Part shown: positions 1-7,472 of the stretch, one piece after another
Position numbering within the stretch: position 1 is the stretch's first letter
Layout: each line of letters starts with the position of its first letter
Assembly: GCA_937920105.1 (NCBI GenBank)
Contig: CALETH010000139.1
Coordinates: forward strand, 1-16,681
From: an uncultured Bacteroidota bacterium
GTDB taxonomy: Bacteria > Bacteroidota > Ignavibacteria > UBA10030 > UBA8401
Direction: 5' to 3'
Length of the DNA stretch: 16,681 nt
The notes under the pieces: generated by a model
Databases searched by the model: none
What the model was told of the DNA's origin: nothing
What the model saw: only the letters and a program-made list of their open reading frames with translations
Translations under genes and position numbers: made by a program

Positions 1-288
1 TGTGAGTTGGTTGAGACCACAATTTAAATACTGTAGCTCTGTAAATTTTTCTATTCCTTGTAAATTAGTGATACTTTTATTACTAACATCTAACGTATCT
101 ACATCTGCAATATTTGGTATAATAACAGTATCTCCAACACCTTGGGTAATATTGTAACTTGGTGTGTGGTTAATAAGAGCATTTCTAAAATTTGCATCTG
201 GAACCCAAACCTTTGTTTGAGTAAAAATCGTTGTGGAAAGAAACACCCATACAGCAACTGTGCGAGAAAAACGAGATGTGTTACACAT
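1..288 (-). CDS. Secreted leucine-rich-repeat protein, N-terminal part (cut by window edge)
   Basis: Reading the minus strand from the ATG at 288 gives 96 open codons to the window edge with no stop, so the gene continues outside. The protein starts MCNTSRFSRT followed by a hydrophobic stretch (VAVWVFLSTTIF), a likely signal peptide. Next comes VWVPDANFRNALINH, then an acidic segment (IADVDTLDVSNKSITNLQG) and IEKFTELQYLNCGLNQLT. The order PDANF, DVSNKSITNLQGIE, L..LNC..NQLT is the usual beginning of secreted Bacteroidota leucine-rich-repeat proteins, whose repeats build a curved binding surface. Only the first repeat or two are visible. An AAGGAG ribosome-binding site at 296-301 lies 7 nt before the ATG and fixes the start. 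The partner is unknown. A C-terminal sorting domain would be expected by analogy but lies outside. The gene is divergent from the TonB receptor. Confidence 0.85.
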   Translation of the reverse strand, partial: MCNTSRFSRTVAVWVFLSTTIFTQTKVWVPDANFRNALINHTPSYNITQGVGDTVIIPNIADVDTLDVSNKSITNLQGIEKFTELQYLNCGLNQLT

Positions 289-295
289 AATATTT

Positions 296-301
296 CTCCT
301 T
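296..301 (-). promoter_or_regulatory. Ribosome-binding site of the leucine-rich-repeat gene
   Basis: AAGGAG on the minus strand, 7 nt upstream of the ATG at 288. It supports this frame over two other open frames that overlap the same DNA and have no comparable site. Confidence 0.7.
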
Positions 302-396
302 CATTATTAAAAATGATGAAATAATTGTTTATGATTAACACCACTAGAATACAAAGGAATTTTTCTTTACTATGAGACAAAGAACACAGTGTGAGA

Positions 397-414
397 GATA
401 ACAAACCTGTTATC
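397..414. promoter_or_regulatory. Inverted repeat in the divergent intergenic region, possible operator
   Basis: GATAACA (397-403) and TGTTATC (408-414) are perfect 7-bp arms around AACC. GTGA at 391-394 and CAC after the right arm extend the symmetry imperfectly. It lies between two divergently transcribed genes, a usual place for a regulator site. It could equally be a small hairpin in the 5' leader of the minus-strand gene. No regulator is encoded nearby. Confidence 0.35.
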
Positions 415-443
415 ACATCAATAATATTTTTAATTTGTCTCTC

Positions 444-472
444 TTGACATTCATCACGTAATCAATTAAATT
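444..472 (+). promoter_or_regulatory. Possible sigma-70-like promoter for the TonB receptor gene
   Basis: TTGACA at 444-449, a 17-nt spacer and TAAATT at 467-472 (four of six matches to TATAAT), about 40 nt before the start codon at 511. Bacteroidota housekeeping promoters often use a different consensus (TTTG and TAnnTTTG), and AT-rich DNA yields such matches by chance, so support is weak. Confidence 0.3.
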
Positions 473-510
473 TCTTTAAATAAAAAATATAGAAATAAAG
501 CTATTTACAT

Positions 511-3369
511 ATGATATTTTTGTTACGACGTTTATTCCAATCTTCTCGTAAAAAATTTTTGCAAATAGAAAATCCCACTAAGATACATTTTCTCAAAATA
601 AGTGTCTTGTTGGGATTTTTTACGTACACTGCTTTTGCTGGTAACACAGGAAAAATTTCCGGTGTAGTGAAAGATGCAAAAACAGGTGAAGCACTTATCG
701 GTGCAAGTGTGATGATTGACGGAACTTCGTACGGTGCTGCAACAAATTTTGATGGATATTATGTTATCCTCAACATTCCCCCAGGAAAATATACACTCTC
801 TTCTTCGGCTATTGGTTACAACAAACAAACAATTACCAATATTTCTGTTTCTATTGATTTAACAACAACGATTGATTTTCAATTACAATCTTCTGTTGTG
901 GAAATGAAAGACGAAGTAGTGATTGTTGCAGAACGTCCATTAGTGCAAAAAGATTTAACAGCAAAAACTGCTGTTGTGGGAAGCGAACAAATTTCTGCAT
1001 TACCAGTAACAGAAGTTGGAGCAGTGCTTTCCTTGCAAGCAGGTTTTGTTGCAGGAAGTTTGCGTGGTGGAAGAAGTGGTGAAGTTGCGTATTGGATTGA
1101 TGGTGTTCCGGTAACAGATGCGTTTAACGGAAGTCAAGTAGTAGAAGTTAACAAAAGTCTTGTGCAGGAATTGCAGTTGGTTTCCGGTGCATTTAATGCA
1201 GAGTATGGGCAAGCAATGTCTGGAATAGTGAACATTGCAACCAAAGAGGGTGGTGCAAAATTTGTTGGTGGTTTTGGTGTGTATGGTGGAGATTATTTTT
1301 CTACAAACACGAAACTTTTCCCGGGATTAAATAAACCAACACCTTACAGCATCAGAAATATAGAAGCAAATATTAGCGGACCAATTCTTGGTGATGAATT
1401 AACATTTTTTGCTAATGGAAGATATATTTATTTTGGTGGTTATCTCAATGGTATCAGAAAATTTACTCCTTCCAATATTTCCTACACAGATAATGCAACA
1501 CAAAAATTTATTTTATATAGAGATTCTACAGAAGGAATGGGAGATGGTGAACTTGTTCCAATGAATGATAGTGAACGAAAATACGGACAAGCAAAACTGA
1601 CTTGGCGAATTACTCCGTTAATGAAAGTTAGTGTTAATTCTATTTATGATAATACAAAAGCAAAAGTGTATGATGGATTTAATGAAAAAAGTAGTTATTT
1701 CTATAATCCTGATGGTTATGGAAATACCTATACAGTAAGTCTTACTAATATTCTACAATTTACTCATACATTAAATTCAAGCACTTTTTATAACATTGGT
1801 GCATCGTATTTTGATAAAGATGTACAATATTATGTTTACGAAAATCCTCATGACCCCAAATATACTCATCCGGATTTATTTAAGAAATTTGATTTTTATA
1901 GTTTTTATACTGGGGGAACAGACTTAAATCGTTCACATCGTTATACAAAAACATTTCTTGGCAAAGTTGACCTTTCTTCACAAATCACTGAATCACATCT
2001 TATTAAAGTAGGTGTGGAAGGAAGAAGACACGAAATGTTTTCAGAAAATATTACACTTGTTCCAATTGATATTCAAAAAACATTTAATCCCGCAACAAGC
2101 AGTCCCTACATCACTACAGAAATTCCAGAAATTTCATCAAACCTTCACAGTAAATCACTTCACAATCCATTAGAATTTGCAGCGTACGTTCAAGATAAAA
2201 TGGAATTTAAAAGTATGATTGTGAATATTGGTGTTCGCTTTGATTATTTTGAACCCGATGGTGTAATTTTGAGGGACCCAAGCGACCCAAGTATTTATTC
2301 TCCTATAAAACCATCAAACCGTTTTCATGATGTGAATGGAAATGGATTTCAAGATGCTGGCGAAACTGATAAAACTGTTGCTGAACGGAAAAAATATTGG
2401 TACAAAAATGCAACATCAAAGTATGGAGTAAGTCCGCGACTTGGTTTTTCATTTCCAATAACTGATAGAGGAATAGTGCATTTTTCCTATGGACACTTTT
2501 TACAAATTCCACGTTTTGAACGACTCTATGAAAATCCTGAGTTTGAATTAGGATTAGGAACAGGAAACGTTGGTGTTGTAGGAAATGCTGATTTAGATTT
2601 GGAGCAAACGGTTAGTGGAGAAATTGGATTGCAACAACAATTAACAGATGATATTTCTGCAGATGTTACTGCCTATCTTCGTGATATACGAAATCTTGCA
2701 GGAACACGTGGTGAAGAAATAATTATTTTCGGTGGTGCATCAAAATATAGTAAATACATCAACAGTGATTTTGGATTTGTGAAAGGAATTGTGTTAACAG
2801 TCAACAAAAGATTTTCTGATGGATTAACAGCAACAATTGATTACACCTATCAAATTGCCAAAGGAAGTGCCTCTGACCCGCAAGAATCTCGCAATGCAGT
2901 TGCTGGTGGTTCGCAACCGGAAGTGCAATTAAATCCGCTTGGTTGGGACCAAAGAAATACATTAAATGTTACTATTTCTTATGCAGAAAAAAACTGGGGA
3001 GCAAGTTCTATTGCTCAATATGGAAGTGGAACCCCATACACTCCGCGAAGTTCTCAAGATATTTCTACGATTTTAACAAACACTCAAAACAAACCACAAT
3101 TTTTTAATATGGATATACGGGCATATTATGAAATTCCTTTTGATATTTTAAAGTGTGTAGTTTTTGCAAGAGTATTTAATATTTTAGATATTCGCAACGA
3201 AACAAATGTTTTTGATGATACAGGCCGTGCTGGTTTTACCACTGATGAAGCAAGAGTAAAAGCAACCAATCCAAAAGAGTACGTTAATACGATTGAACAA
3301 AGATTTACTCTTCCAATAATGTATTCCGAACCACGCCGTATTGAGTTTGGTGTAAATGTGGAGTTTTAA
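511..3369 (+). CDS. TonB-dependent outer-membrane receptor with N-terminal CarboxypepD_reg-like domain
   Basis: The 952-residue protein has a basic N-terminal stretch, then a signal-peptide core (ISVLLGFFTYTAFAG, residues 30-44). Residues 48-127 form a carboxypeptidase-regulatory-like beta-sandwich (GKISGVVKDAKTGEALIGAS...GYYVILNIPPGKYTL). DEVVIVAERP (134-143) sits where a TonB box is expected. The plug domain follows at about 150-250 (ISALPVTEVGAVLSLQ, GEVAYWIDGVPV, EYGQAMSGIVNI). The rest is a beta-barrel with aromatic-rich strands ending in the aromatic residue of GVNVEF. Such receptors use TonB/ExbBD energy to import substrates too large for porins, or act as Oar-like outer-membrane proteins. 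The substrate is not visible; the nearby amylase suggests glucans, as an inference. No SusD partner adjoins it. The start at 511 lacks a clear ribosome-binding site and gives an unusually long region before the signal core, but the next methionine is residue 68, after the signal core. An EF-hand-like loop lies at 607-618. Confidence 0.93.
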   Translation: MIFLLRRLFQSSRKKFLQIENPTKIHFLKISVLLGFFTYTAFAGNTGKISGVVKDAKTGEALIGASVMIDGTSYGAATNFDGYYVILNIPPGKYTLSSSAIGYNKQTITNISVSIDLTTTIDFQLQSSVVEMKDEVVIVAERPLVQKDLTAKTAVVGSEQISALPVTEVGAVLSLQAGFVAGSLRGGRSGEVAYWIDGVPVTDAFNGSQVVEVNKSLVQELQLVSGAFNAEYGQAMSGIVNIATKEGGAKFVGGFGVYGGDYFSTNTKLFPGLNKPTPYSIRNIEANISGPILGDELTFFANGRYIYFGGYLNGIRKFTPSNISYTDNATQKFILYRDSTEGMGDGELVPMNDSERKYGQAKLTWRITPLMKVSVNSIYDNTKAKVYDGFNEKSSYFYNPDGYGNTYTVSLTNILQFTHTLNSSTFYNIGASYFDKDVQYYVYENPHDPKYTHPDLFKKFDFYSFYTGGTDLNRSHRYTKTFLGKVDLSSQITESHLIKVGVEGRRHEMFSENITLVPIDIQKTFNPATSSPYITTEIPEISSNLHSKSLHNPLEFAAYVQDKMEFKSMIVNIGVRFDYFEPDGVILRDPSDPSIYSPIKPSNRFHDVNGNGFQDAGETDKTVAERKKYWYKNATSKYGVSPRLGFSFPITDRGIVHFSYGHFLQIPRFERLYENPEFELGLGTGNVGVVGNADLDLEQTVSGEIGLQQQLTDDISADVTAYLRDIRNLAGTRGEEIIIFGGASKYSKYINSDFGFVKGIVLTVNKRFSDGLTATIDYTYQIAKGSASDPQESRNAVAGGSQPEVQLNPLGWDQRNTLNVTISYAEKNWGASSIAQYGSGTPYTPRSSQDISTILTNTQNKPQFFNMDIRAYYEIPFDILKCVVFARVFNILDIRNETNVFDDTGRAGFTTDEARVKATNPKEYVNTIEQRFTLPIMYSEPRRIEFGVNVEF
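2329..2364 (+). other. EF-hand-like calcium loop inside the TonB receptor barrel
   Basis: Residues 607-618 read DVNGNGFQDAGE, matching the calcium-loop pattern D-x-N-x-N-G-x-x-D-x-x-E. It lies in the barrel region, in a hydrophilic insert after SNRFH that is probably an extracellular loop. Calcium binding is inferred from the pattern alone. Confidence 0.5.
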
Positions 3370-3374
3370 AGTTT

Positions 3375-3402
3375 TCAGTTATGAGTTATCAGTTGTGAGT
3401 GA
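3375..3402. repeat. Four tandem heptamers just after the TonB receptor stop codon
   Basis: TCAGTTA, TGAGTTA, TCAGTTG and TGAGTGA follow each other without gaps, starting 5 nt after the stop codon. The 7-nt period resembles the short tandemly repeated repetitive sequences known from cyanobacteria in period, not necessarily in origin. Confidence 0.6.
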
Positions 3403-3406
3403 TAGT

Positions 3407-3452
3407 GTCATTCCTGCCTGTCCAGATTTATCGGGGCGAAAGCAGGAATCCA
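3407..3452. repeat. Dispersed palindromic repeat, family 1, copy A (GTCATTCC...GGAATCCA)
   Basis: GTCATTCCTGC and GCAGGAATCCA flank a 24-nt centre; the perfect core arms are ATTCCTGC (3410-3417) and GCAGGAAT (3442-3449). The ends match the copies at 7401-7431 and 8547-8577. This copy has the longest centre, containing ATCGGGGCGAAA. No T-run follows, so it is not a simple terminator. It lies in the 166-bp gap before the IDND-repeat gene. Confidence 0.75.
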
Positions 3453-3535
3453 TTTTGAGAAAATAGTCAATTTTATTTTTTAGCAATTTTAAAAAATCAT
3501 AGTAATCTTGTAAAATCATTTAATCATAGTTTTAG

Positions 3536-6500
3536 ATGAAACATATTTTTCTTATTTCTCTTTTTTCCATCCAACAAATTTTTGCACAAAGCGGACCTGA
3601 ATACCGCCGCAGTGCAGTAATGAATGCAAACCAAGTACGAACAGTATTTGGTAATTGGGGAGTTATTGGGCAACCGGCTTCTGGTGGTCCACGTGGAGCA
3701 TGGAAAAATGATAATAATGGATATTTAGGAGATGTAAGTCCACTTGTTGGTGCGGAAGTAAAATCTAATAATAAAACCTTTCATTCTGTAGTAACAACAC
3801 CAACTGAACGTCCAACAATATTAAAAGATGAAAATCCACAAACTGGAAAACTTTGGACATTTGAACCTATTGCAGGATATAATAATGCCAATCAACAAAA
3901 AGTTGCTATTAGTACTGATAAAAATTCATGGCCTCCATTTTGGCCCGATAAAATGGGAGATGTTACTGACCCAGGTTGGAAAAACTCTTGGAATGGATAT
4001 TTTGGAAAAAAAGTGAATGCAGACCAAGAGACCTATTTTATGATGGATGATAATAATGATGAACGTTTTAATTTTTCTAACAATAATACTTTACAAGTAG
4101 CATTCAAACCAGATACTACAAAATTAACAAGAAATGGTTTGGGTTTAGAAGTTCGTGTTCGTGCAATGCAATGGTCACAATTTTTAGCAAAAGATAATAC
4201 TTTTTGGTTATACGAAATTACGAATACAGGAACAACTAATTATGATAAAGTTGTGTTTGGAATGATAGTTGGTACATATATTGGAGTAACAGGTGCAAAT
4301 GATGGTCCTCAAGAGTATAATGATGACTGGTCTTTTTATGATGTAAATACTAATATTACATATACTGGTGATTATGGAAGAAATACCACTAATCCATTAT
4401 GGGTTGGACCAATTGGTATGGTTGGTTATGCATTTTTGGAAAGCCCTGGAAATCCTTATGATGGAATTGATAATGATGGAGATGCTGATAATACTCCTGC
4501 AGGATTATCTATGTCGCAATTTACATCTACAAGTTTTGATTCCTTATTATTATCAGTAGGAAAAACAATAGTTCTTATCAATAATGATTATAGTAGAACA
4601 TTATACACAATTCCTAATGTTGATTCTGTACAAATCACAACACACAATTTAACCCGTTGGATTCGTCCAGGAATAACAAAAGTTGCAGAAGGAAATATTA
4701 TTAATAATAAAATTAATGATAATGTGTATGATGGAATTGATAATGATTATGATGGTTTAATTGATGAAAATTATTATTTACACTATAGACAAATAAAGAA
4801 ATCATCAACTAATCAAACACTCATTGATATTTTACGTCCTGTAAGATATGTGGATTATACAAAAGTAAACAATCCTTATAGTATGCTTGATGAAAAACGT
4901 AATGATGGAATTGATAATGATAATGATTGGACATCATTGGATGATGTGGGAAGAGATGGTATAAAAGAAACCGGAGATTTTGGTGAAGGGGATAATCAAC
5001 CAACATCTGGCTATAATAATGGTTTTGATACAGGGCTTCCTGGTGAACCCCATATTGATAAAACTGATGTAAGTGAATCTGACCAAATAGGTCTAACAAG
5101 TTTTTTTTATACGGCGCCTGCTAACACAATAGCCTTAGGAAATGATGAAGGATTATGGAAAAATTTATCACCAGGATTTTTTGATGTACCAGTCTCTATA
5201 GTAGATAATCGTCCACAAGCAGGAGAAGATGGAGATTTTATGTATGGCTCAGGATATTTTCCACTTCTTGCAAAAAACACAGAAAGATTTTCTCTTGCAT
5301 TAGTCTATGGTGGCGGGCGTGGTGGAAGTATTGATGATGATATTAATGATTTATTAAAAAATAAAAAAACAGTACAAAAAATTTACGATGCAAATTATCA
5401 ATTTCCGCAACCACCGGAAAGACCAACGTTAACTGCTGTGGCTGATGATAGAAAAGTAACATTATATTGGGATAGAAAAGCCGAAGAAAGTATTGACCCG
5501 GTATTACAAACAAAAGATTTTGAAGGATATAAAATTTATAAATCTACAGACCCAAATTTTAGCGATATTTTTACAATTACTGATGGTTCAGGAACGCCGC
5601 AAGGATATATACCGCTTGCACAATTTGATATGGATAATGGAATTGAAGGATATTTCAAAGCAACAGGCGAATTATATGATGCAACAGCAGGTTTTCCAAT
5701 TTATCTTGGAAGTGATAACGGTTTGCAACACACGTATGTAGATTATGATGTAAAAAATGGACAGCGATATTATTATGCCATTGTTGCGTATGATAGAGGA
5801 GACGATGCTAATAAAATTCTTCCATCAGAAAACACAAAATTTATTTCCATTTCACCAAGTGGAGAAATTTCACATGATGAAAATGTTGTCGTTGTTGTTC
5901 CCAATGCAAAAAGTAGTGGTTATACAGCACCTAAAAGTGAAGATGAGTTAGTACATCTTCGTGGAGATGCAAATGGAAGTATTTCCTATAAAGTTGTTGA
6001 CCCAACAAAGGTAACCGGACACACATATCAAGTAGAATTTGTTGATACCGAAAATGATGGAATTGATAATAACAACAATAGTAAAATAGATGAACAGGAT
6101 TCTACCGAATGGGATAAAACAACAACATTCTATTCTGTGAGAAATATGAATACCGTTAGTGAAGAATTTACCAGTGAAGATACAGCATTTGTAACATTGC
6201 AAAGAAAAAATTTAGTAGGAAATACCATTACTGTAAAAAATCAAAATGGAAATATTGTATCATCAGCGAATTATAAAATAGATACAGCAAAAGGAACCAT
6301 TCGAGGAGTAAATTCTGGAAATTTACCTTCTGGAAAATATACTATTGAATATCAATATTATCCTATCTATAGAAGTCCTAACATGCAGAATAGCCCTTAT
6401 GCACCAGAAACAAAAGACGCAGATATTTTTGATGGAGTGCAGTTAGTCTTTAATAATTATTGGTCAGCACAAGTAATAGATAGTGCAACAGGCTGGGTGG

Positions 6501-7273
6501 GACAACAATTTTATAATTTTTCTGTTTCACCTTTAAGGATAAATGTTGGGCAAACGTTATATCAAGGTATTAGGAAGCCAGGAAATTATGTTATTGAATT
6601 TTCAGATAAGGTTGTTGATACTACTTATATAAACGAATTACAACCAGACCCAATACCAGTTAAATTTAGAATATTTAGTGAACTTGATAATAAATATATA
6701 AAATTTATTTATGCAGACGATGATTTTAATAATAAAGTTTCTATCGGTGATAAAATTGCTTTCATAGAAGAAAGTTCATTTGGTAAACTTACATATACTT
6801 GGTATATAGAATTTTCAAAAGGAAATAAAGATACTGTGTATGATTTTACTAGTGTAAATAAAATAAATATCAAAACAACAATTCCATTTAATAAAAAAGA
6901 TAATTTTGAATTTACCGTTGCAAAACCAACAATAAGTGAAAATAGAGCAAAAGATGATTTATCGAAAATAAAAGTAGTGCCAAATCCGTATGTCGTTTCT
7001 TCATCATTTGAATTACCATTAAATCCCGGAGTTACCAGCGGACGAAATCGTAAAATAGATTTTACACATCTTCCGGCAGATGCAAAAATTAATATTTTCA
7101 CTTCTCGTGGTGAACACATCATAACACTCAATCATGATGGAAATATGGAAGATGGTACTGTTTCGTGGAATTTAAAAACAAAAGAAAATTTGGATATTGC
7201 ATTTGGTGTTTATTTTTATGTTGTGGAATCATCTGTAGGAAAGAAAACAGGAAAAATTGCGATTATCAAGTAG
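3536..7273 (+). CDS. Large secreted protein with IDND acidic repeats, fibronectin-III-like domain and T9SS-type C-terminal domain
   Basis: The 1245-residue protein has a signal peptide (MKHIFLISLFSIQQIFAQS). Its body contains four acidic repeats: DGIDNDGDADN at 309, DGIDNDYDGLIDE at 399, DGIDNDNDW at 457 and DGIDNNNNSKIDE at 841. Their spaced Asp/Asn residues resemble calcium-binding loops of thrombospondin-3 or dockerin type. A fibronectin-III-like region spans about 626-770 (PPERPTLTAVADDRKVTLYWD; YYYAIVAYDRGDD). The end (1147-1245, VVPNPYVVSSSFE ... GVYFYVVES) looks like a FlgD-Ig or T9SS-type sorting domain of a different subtype from the two downstream cargo proteins. No catalytic motif was recognised. 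It lies between a TonB receptor and a PorV-like barrel, so a surface-exposed partner of the receptor is plausible but unproven. The start is set by the signal peptide; no clear ribosome-binding site is visible. Confidence 0.88.
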   Translation: MKHIFLISLFSIQQIFAQSGPEYRRSAVMNANQVRTVFGNWGVIGQPASGGPRGAWKNDNNGYLGDVSPLVGAEVKSNNKTFHSVVTTPTERPTILKDENPQTGKLWTFEPIAGYNNANQQKVAISTDKNSWPPFWPDKMGDVTDPGWKNSWNGYFGKKVNADQETYFMMDDNNDERFNFSNNNTLQVAFKPDTTKLTRNGLGLEVRVRAMQWSQFLAKDNTFWLYEITNTGTTNYDKVVFGMIVGTYIGVTGANDGPQEYNDDWSFYDVNTNITYTGDYGRNTTNPLWVGPIGMVGYAFLESPGNPYDGIDNDGDADNTPAGLSMSQFTSTSFDSLLLSVGKTIVLINNDYSRTLYTIPNVDSVQITTHNLTRWIRPGITKVAEGNIINNKINDNVYDGIDNDYDGLIDENYYLHYRQIKKSSTNQTLIDILRPVRYVDYTKVNNPYSMLDEKRNDGIDNDNDWTSLDDVGRDGIKETGDFGEGDNQPTSGYNNGFDTGLPGEPHIDKTDVSESDQIGLTSFFYTAPANTIALGNDEGLWKNLSPGFFDVPVSIVDNRPQAGEDGDFMYGSGYFPLLAKNTERFSLALVYGGGRGGSIDDDINDLLKNKKTVQKIYDANYQFPQPPERPTLTAVADDRKVTLYWDRKAEESIDPVLQTKDFEGYKIYKSTDPNFSDIFTITDGSGTPQGYIPLAQFDMDNGIEGYFKATGELYDATAGFPIYLGSDNGLQHTYVDYDVKNGQRYYYAIVAYDRGDDANKILPSENTKFISISPSGEISHDENVVVVVPNAKSSGYTAPKSEDELVHLRGDANGSISYKVVDPTKVTGHTYQVEFVDTENDGIDNNNNSKIDEQDSTEWDKTTTFYSVRNMNTVSEEFTSEDTAFVTLQRKNLVGNTITVKNQNGNIVSSANYKIDTAKGTIRGVNSGNLPSGKYTIEYQYYPIYRSPNMQNSPYAPETKDADIFDGVQLVFNNYWSAQVIDSATGWVGQQFYNFSVSPLRINVGQTLYQGIRKPGNYVIEFSDKVVDTTYINELQPDPIPVKFRIFSELDNKYIKFIYADDDFNNKVSIGDKIAFIEESSFGKLTYTWYIEFSKGNKDTVYDFTSVNKINIKTTIPFNKKDNFEFTVAKPTISENRAKDDLSKIKVVPNPYVVSSSFELPLNPGVTSGRNRKIDFTHLPADAKINIFTSRGEHIITLNHDGNMEDGTVSWNLKTKENLDIAFGVYFYVVESSVGKKTGKIAIIK
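4458..6070 (+). repeat. Four coding copies of a 17-nt identical word under the IDND motifs
   Basis: ATGATGGAATTGATAAT occurs exactly at 4458-4474, 4728-4744, 4902-4918 and 6054-6070, each encoding the DGIDN core. The repeats are dispersed within one gene, not tandem. Identity at the DNA level may reflect duplication or just the AT-rich codon preference seen throughout the window. Confidence 0.7.
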
Positions 7274-7274
7274 G

Positions 7275-7288
7275 AGATAGAAGATAGA
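7275..7288. repeat. Two tandem AGATAGA heptamers after the stop codon
   Basis: AGATAGA occurs twice in direct succession, starting 2 nt after the TAG of the IDND-repeat gene. The 7-nt period matches the repeats at 3375-3402 and 13735-13755, although the sequence differs. Confidence 0.45.
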
Positions 7289-7297
7289 AAAAAAAAC

Positions 7298-7336
7298 TCC
7301 CCTCTGTGTGATAGAGCGAGCGATGGAGAGAGGGGA
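7298..7336. repeat. Hairpin with 8-bp C/G-rich arms after the IDND-repeat gene
   Basis: TCCCCTCT (7298-7305) pairs with AGAGGGGA (7329-7336) around a 23-nt loop, and a further GAGGGG follows at 7340-7344. No T-run follows on the plus strand, so termination is doubtful. It may be a small repetitive element. Confidence 0.45.
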
Positions 7337-7400
7337 ACGAGGGGTGTCCTGTTAAAGTAAGAAAGCAGAATTAAGAAAAAATCAAATATCAAAAAATATT

Positions 7401-7431
7401 GTCATTCCCACATATTTTAAACGGGAATCCA
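7401..7431. repeat. Dispersed palindromic repeat, family 1, copy B
   Basis: GTCATTCCC at the left and GGGAATCCA at the right; the perfect arms are ATTCCC (7404-7409) and GGGAAT (7423-7428) with a 13-nt centre. The orientation and termini equal those of copies A and C. It lies 41 nt before the PorV-like start codon. Confidence 0.7.
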
Positions 7432-7439
7432 TAGAAAAA

Positions 7440-7467
7440 GAACAAAGAACTACAAACCAAGAACAAA
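7440..7467. repeat. Degenerate heptamer repeat just upstream of the PorV-like gene
   Basis: GAACAAA, GAACTAC, AAACCAA and GAACAAA run consecutively, ending 5 nt before the ATG at 7473. The repeat fills the position where a ribosome-binding site would be expected, and no purine-rich site of the usual kind is visible. Confidence 0.4.
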
Positions 7468-7472
7468 AAAAT

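Noticed and set aside
99..416. Open frames on both strands over the left edge (minus 99-416, plus 142-324)
   Set aside because: They overlap the leucine-rich-repeat frame, which has a ribosome-binding site, signal peptide and family pattern. The alternatives have low-complexity translations and no family resemblance.
511..3369. Naming the receptor gene susC
   Set aside because: There is no adjacent susD, and the regulatory-like N-terminal domain is shared by many TonB receptors and Oar-like proteins.
4821..5099. Antisense open frame inside the IDND-repeat gene
   Set aside because: It is rich in His, Tyr and Leu, an artefact of reading AT-rich coding DNA backwards, and has no start signal.
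6709..7131. 140-codon antisense open frame at the end of the IDND-repeat gene
   Set aside because: The sense frame encodes a recognisable C-terminal domain; the antisense translation has no domain or plausible start context.
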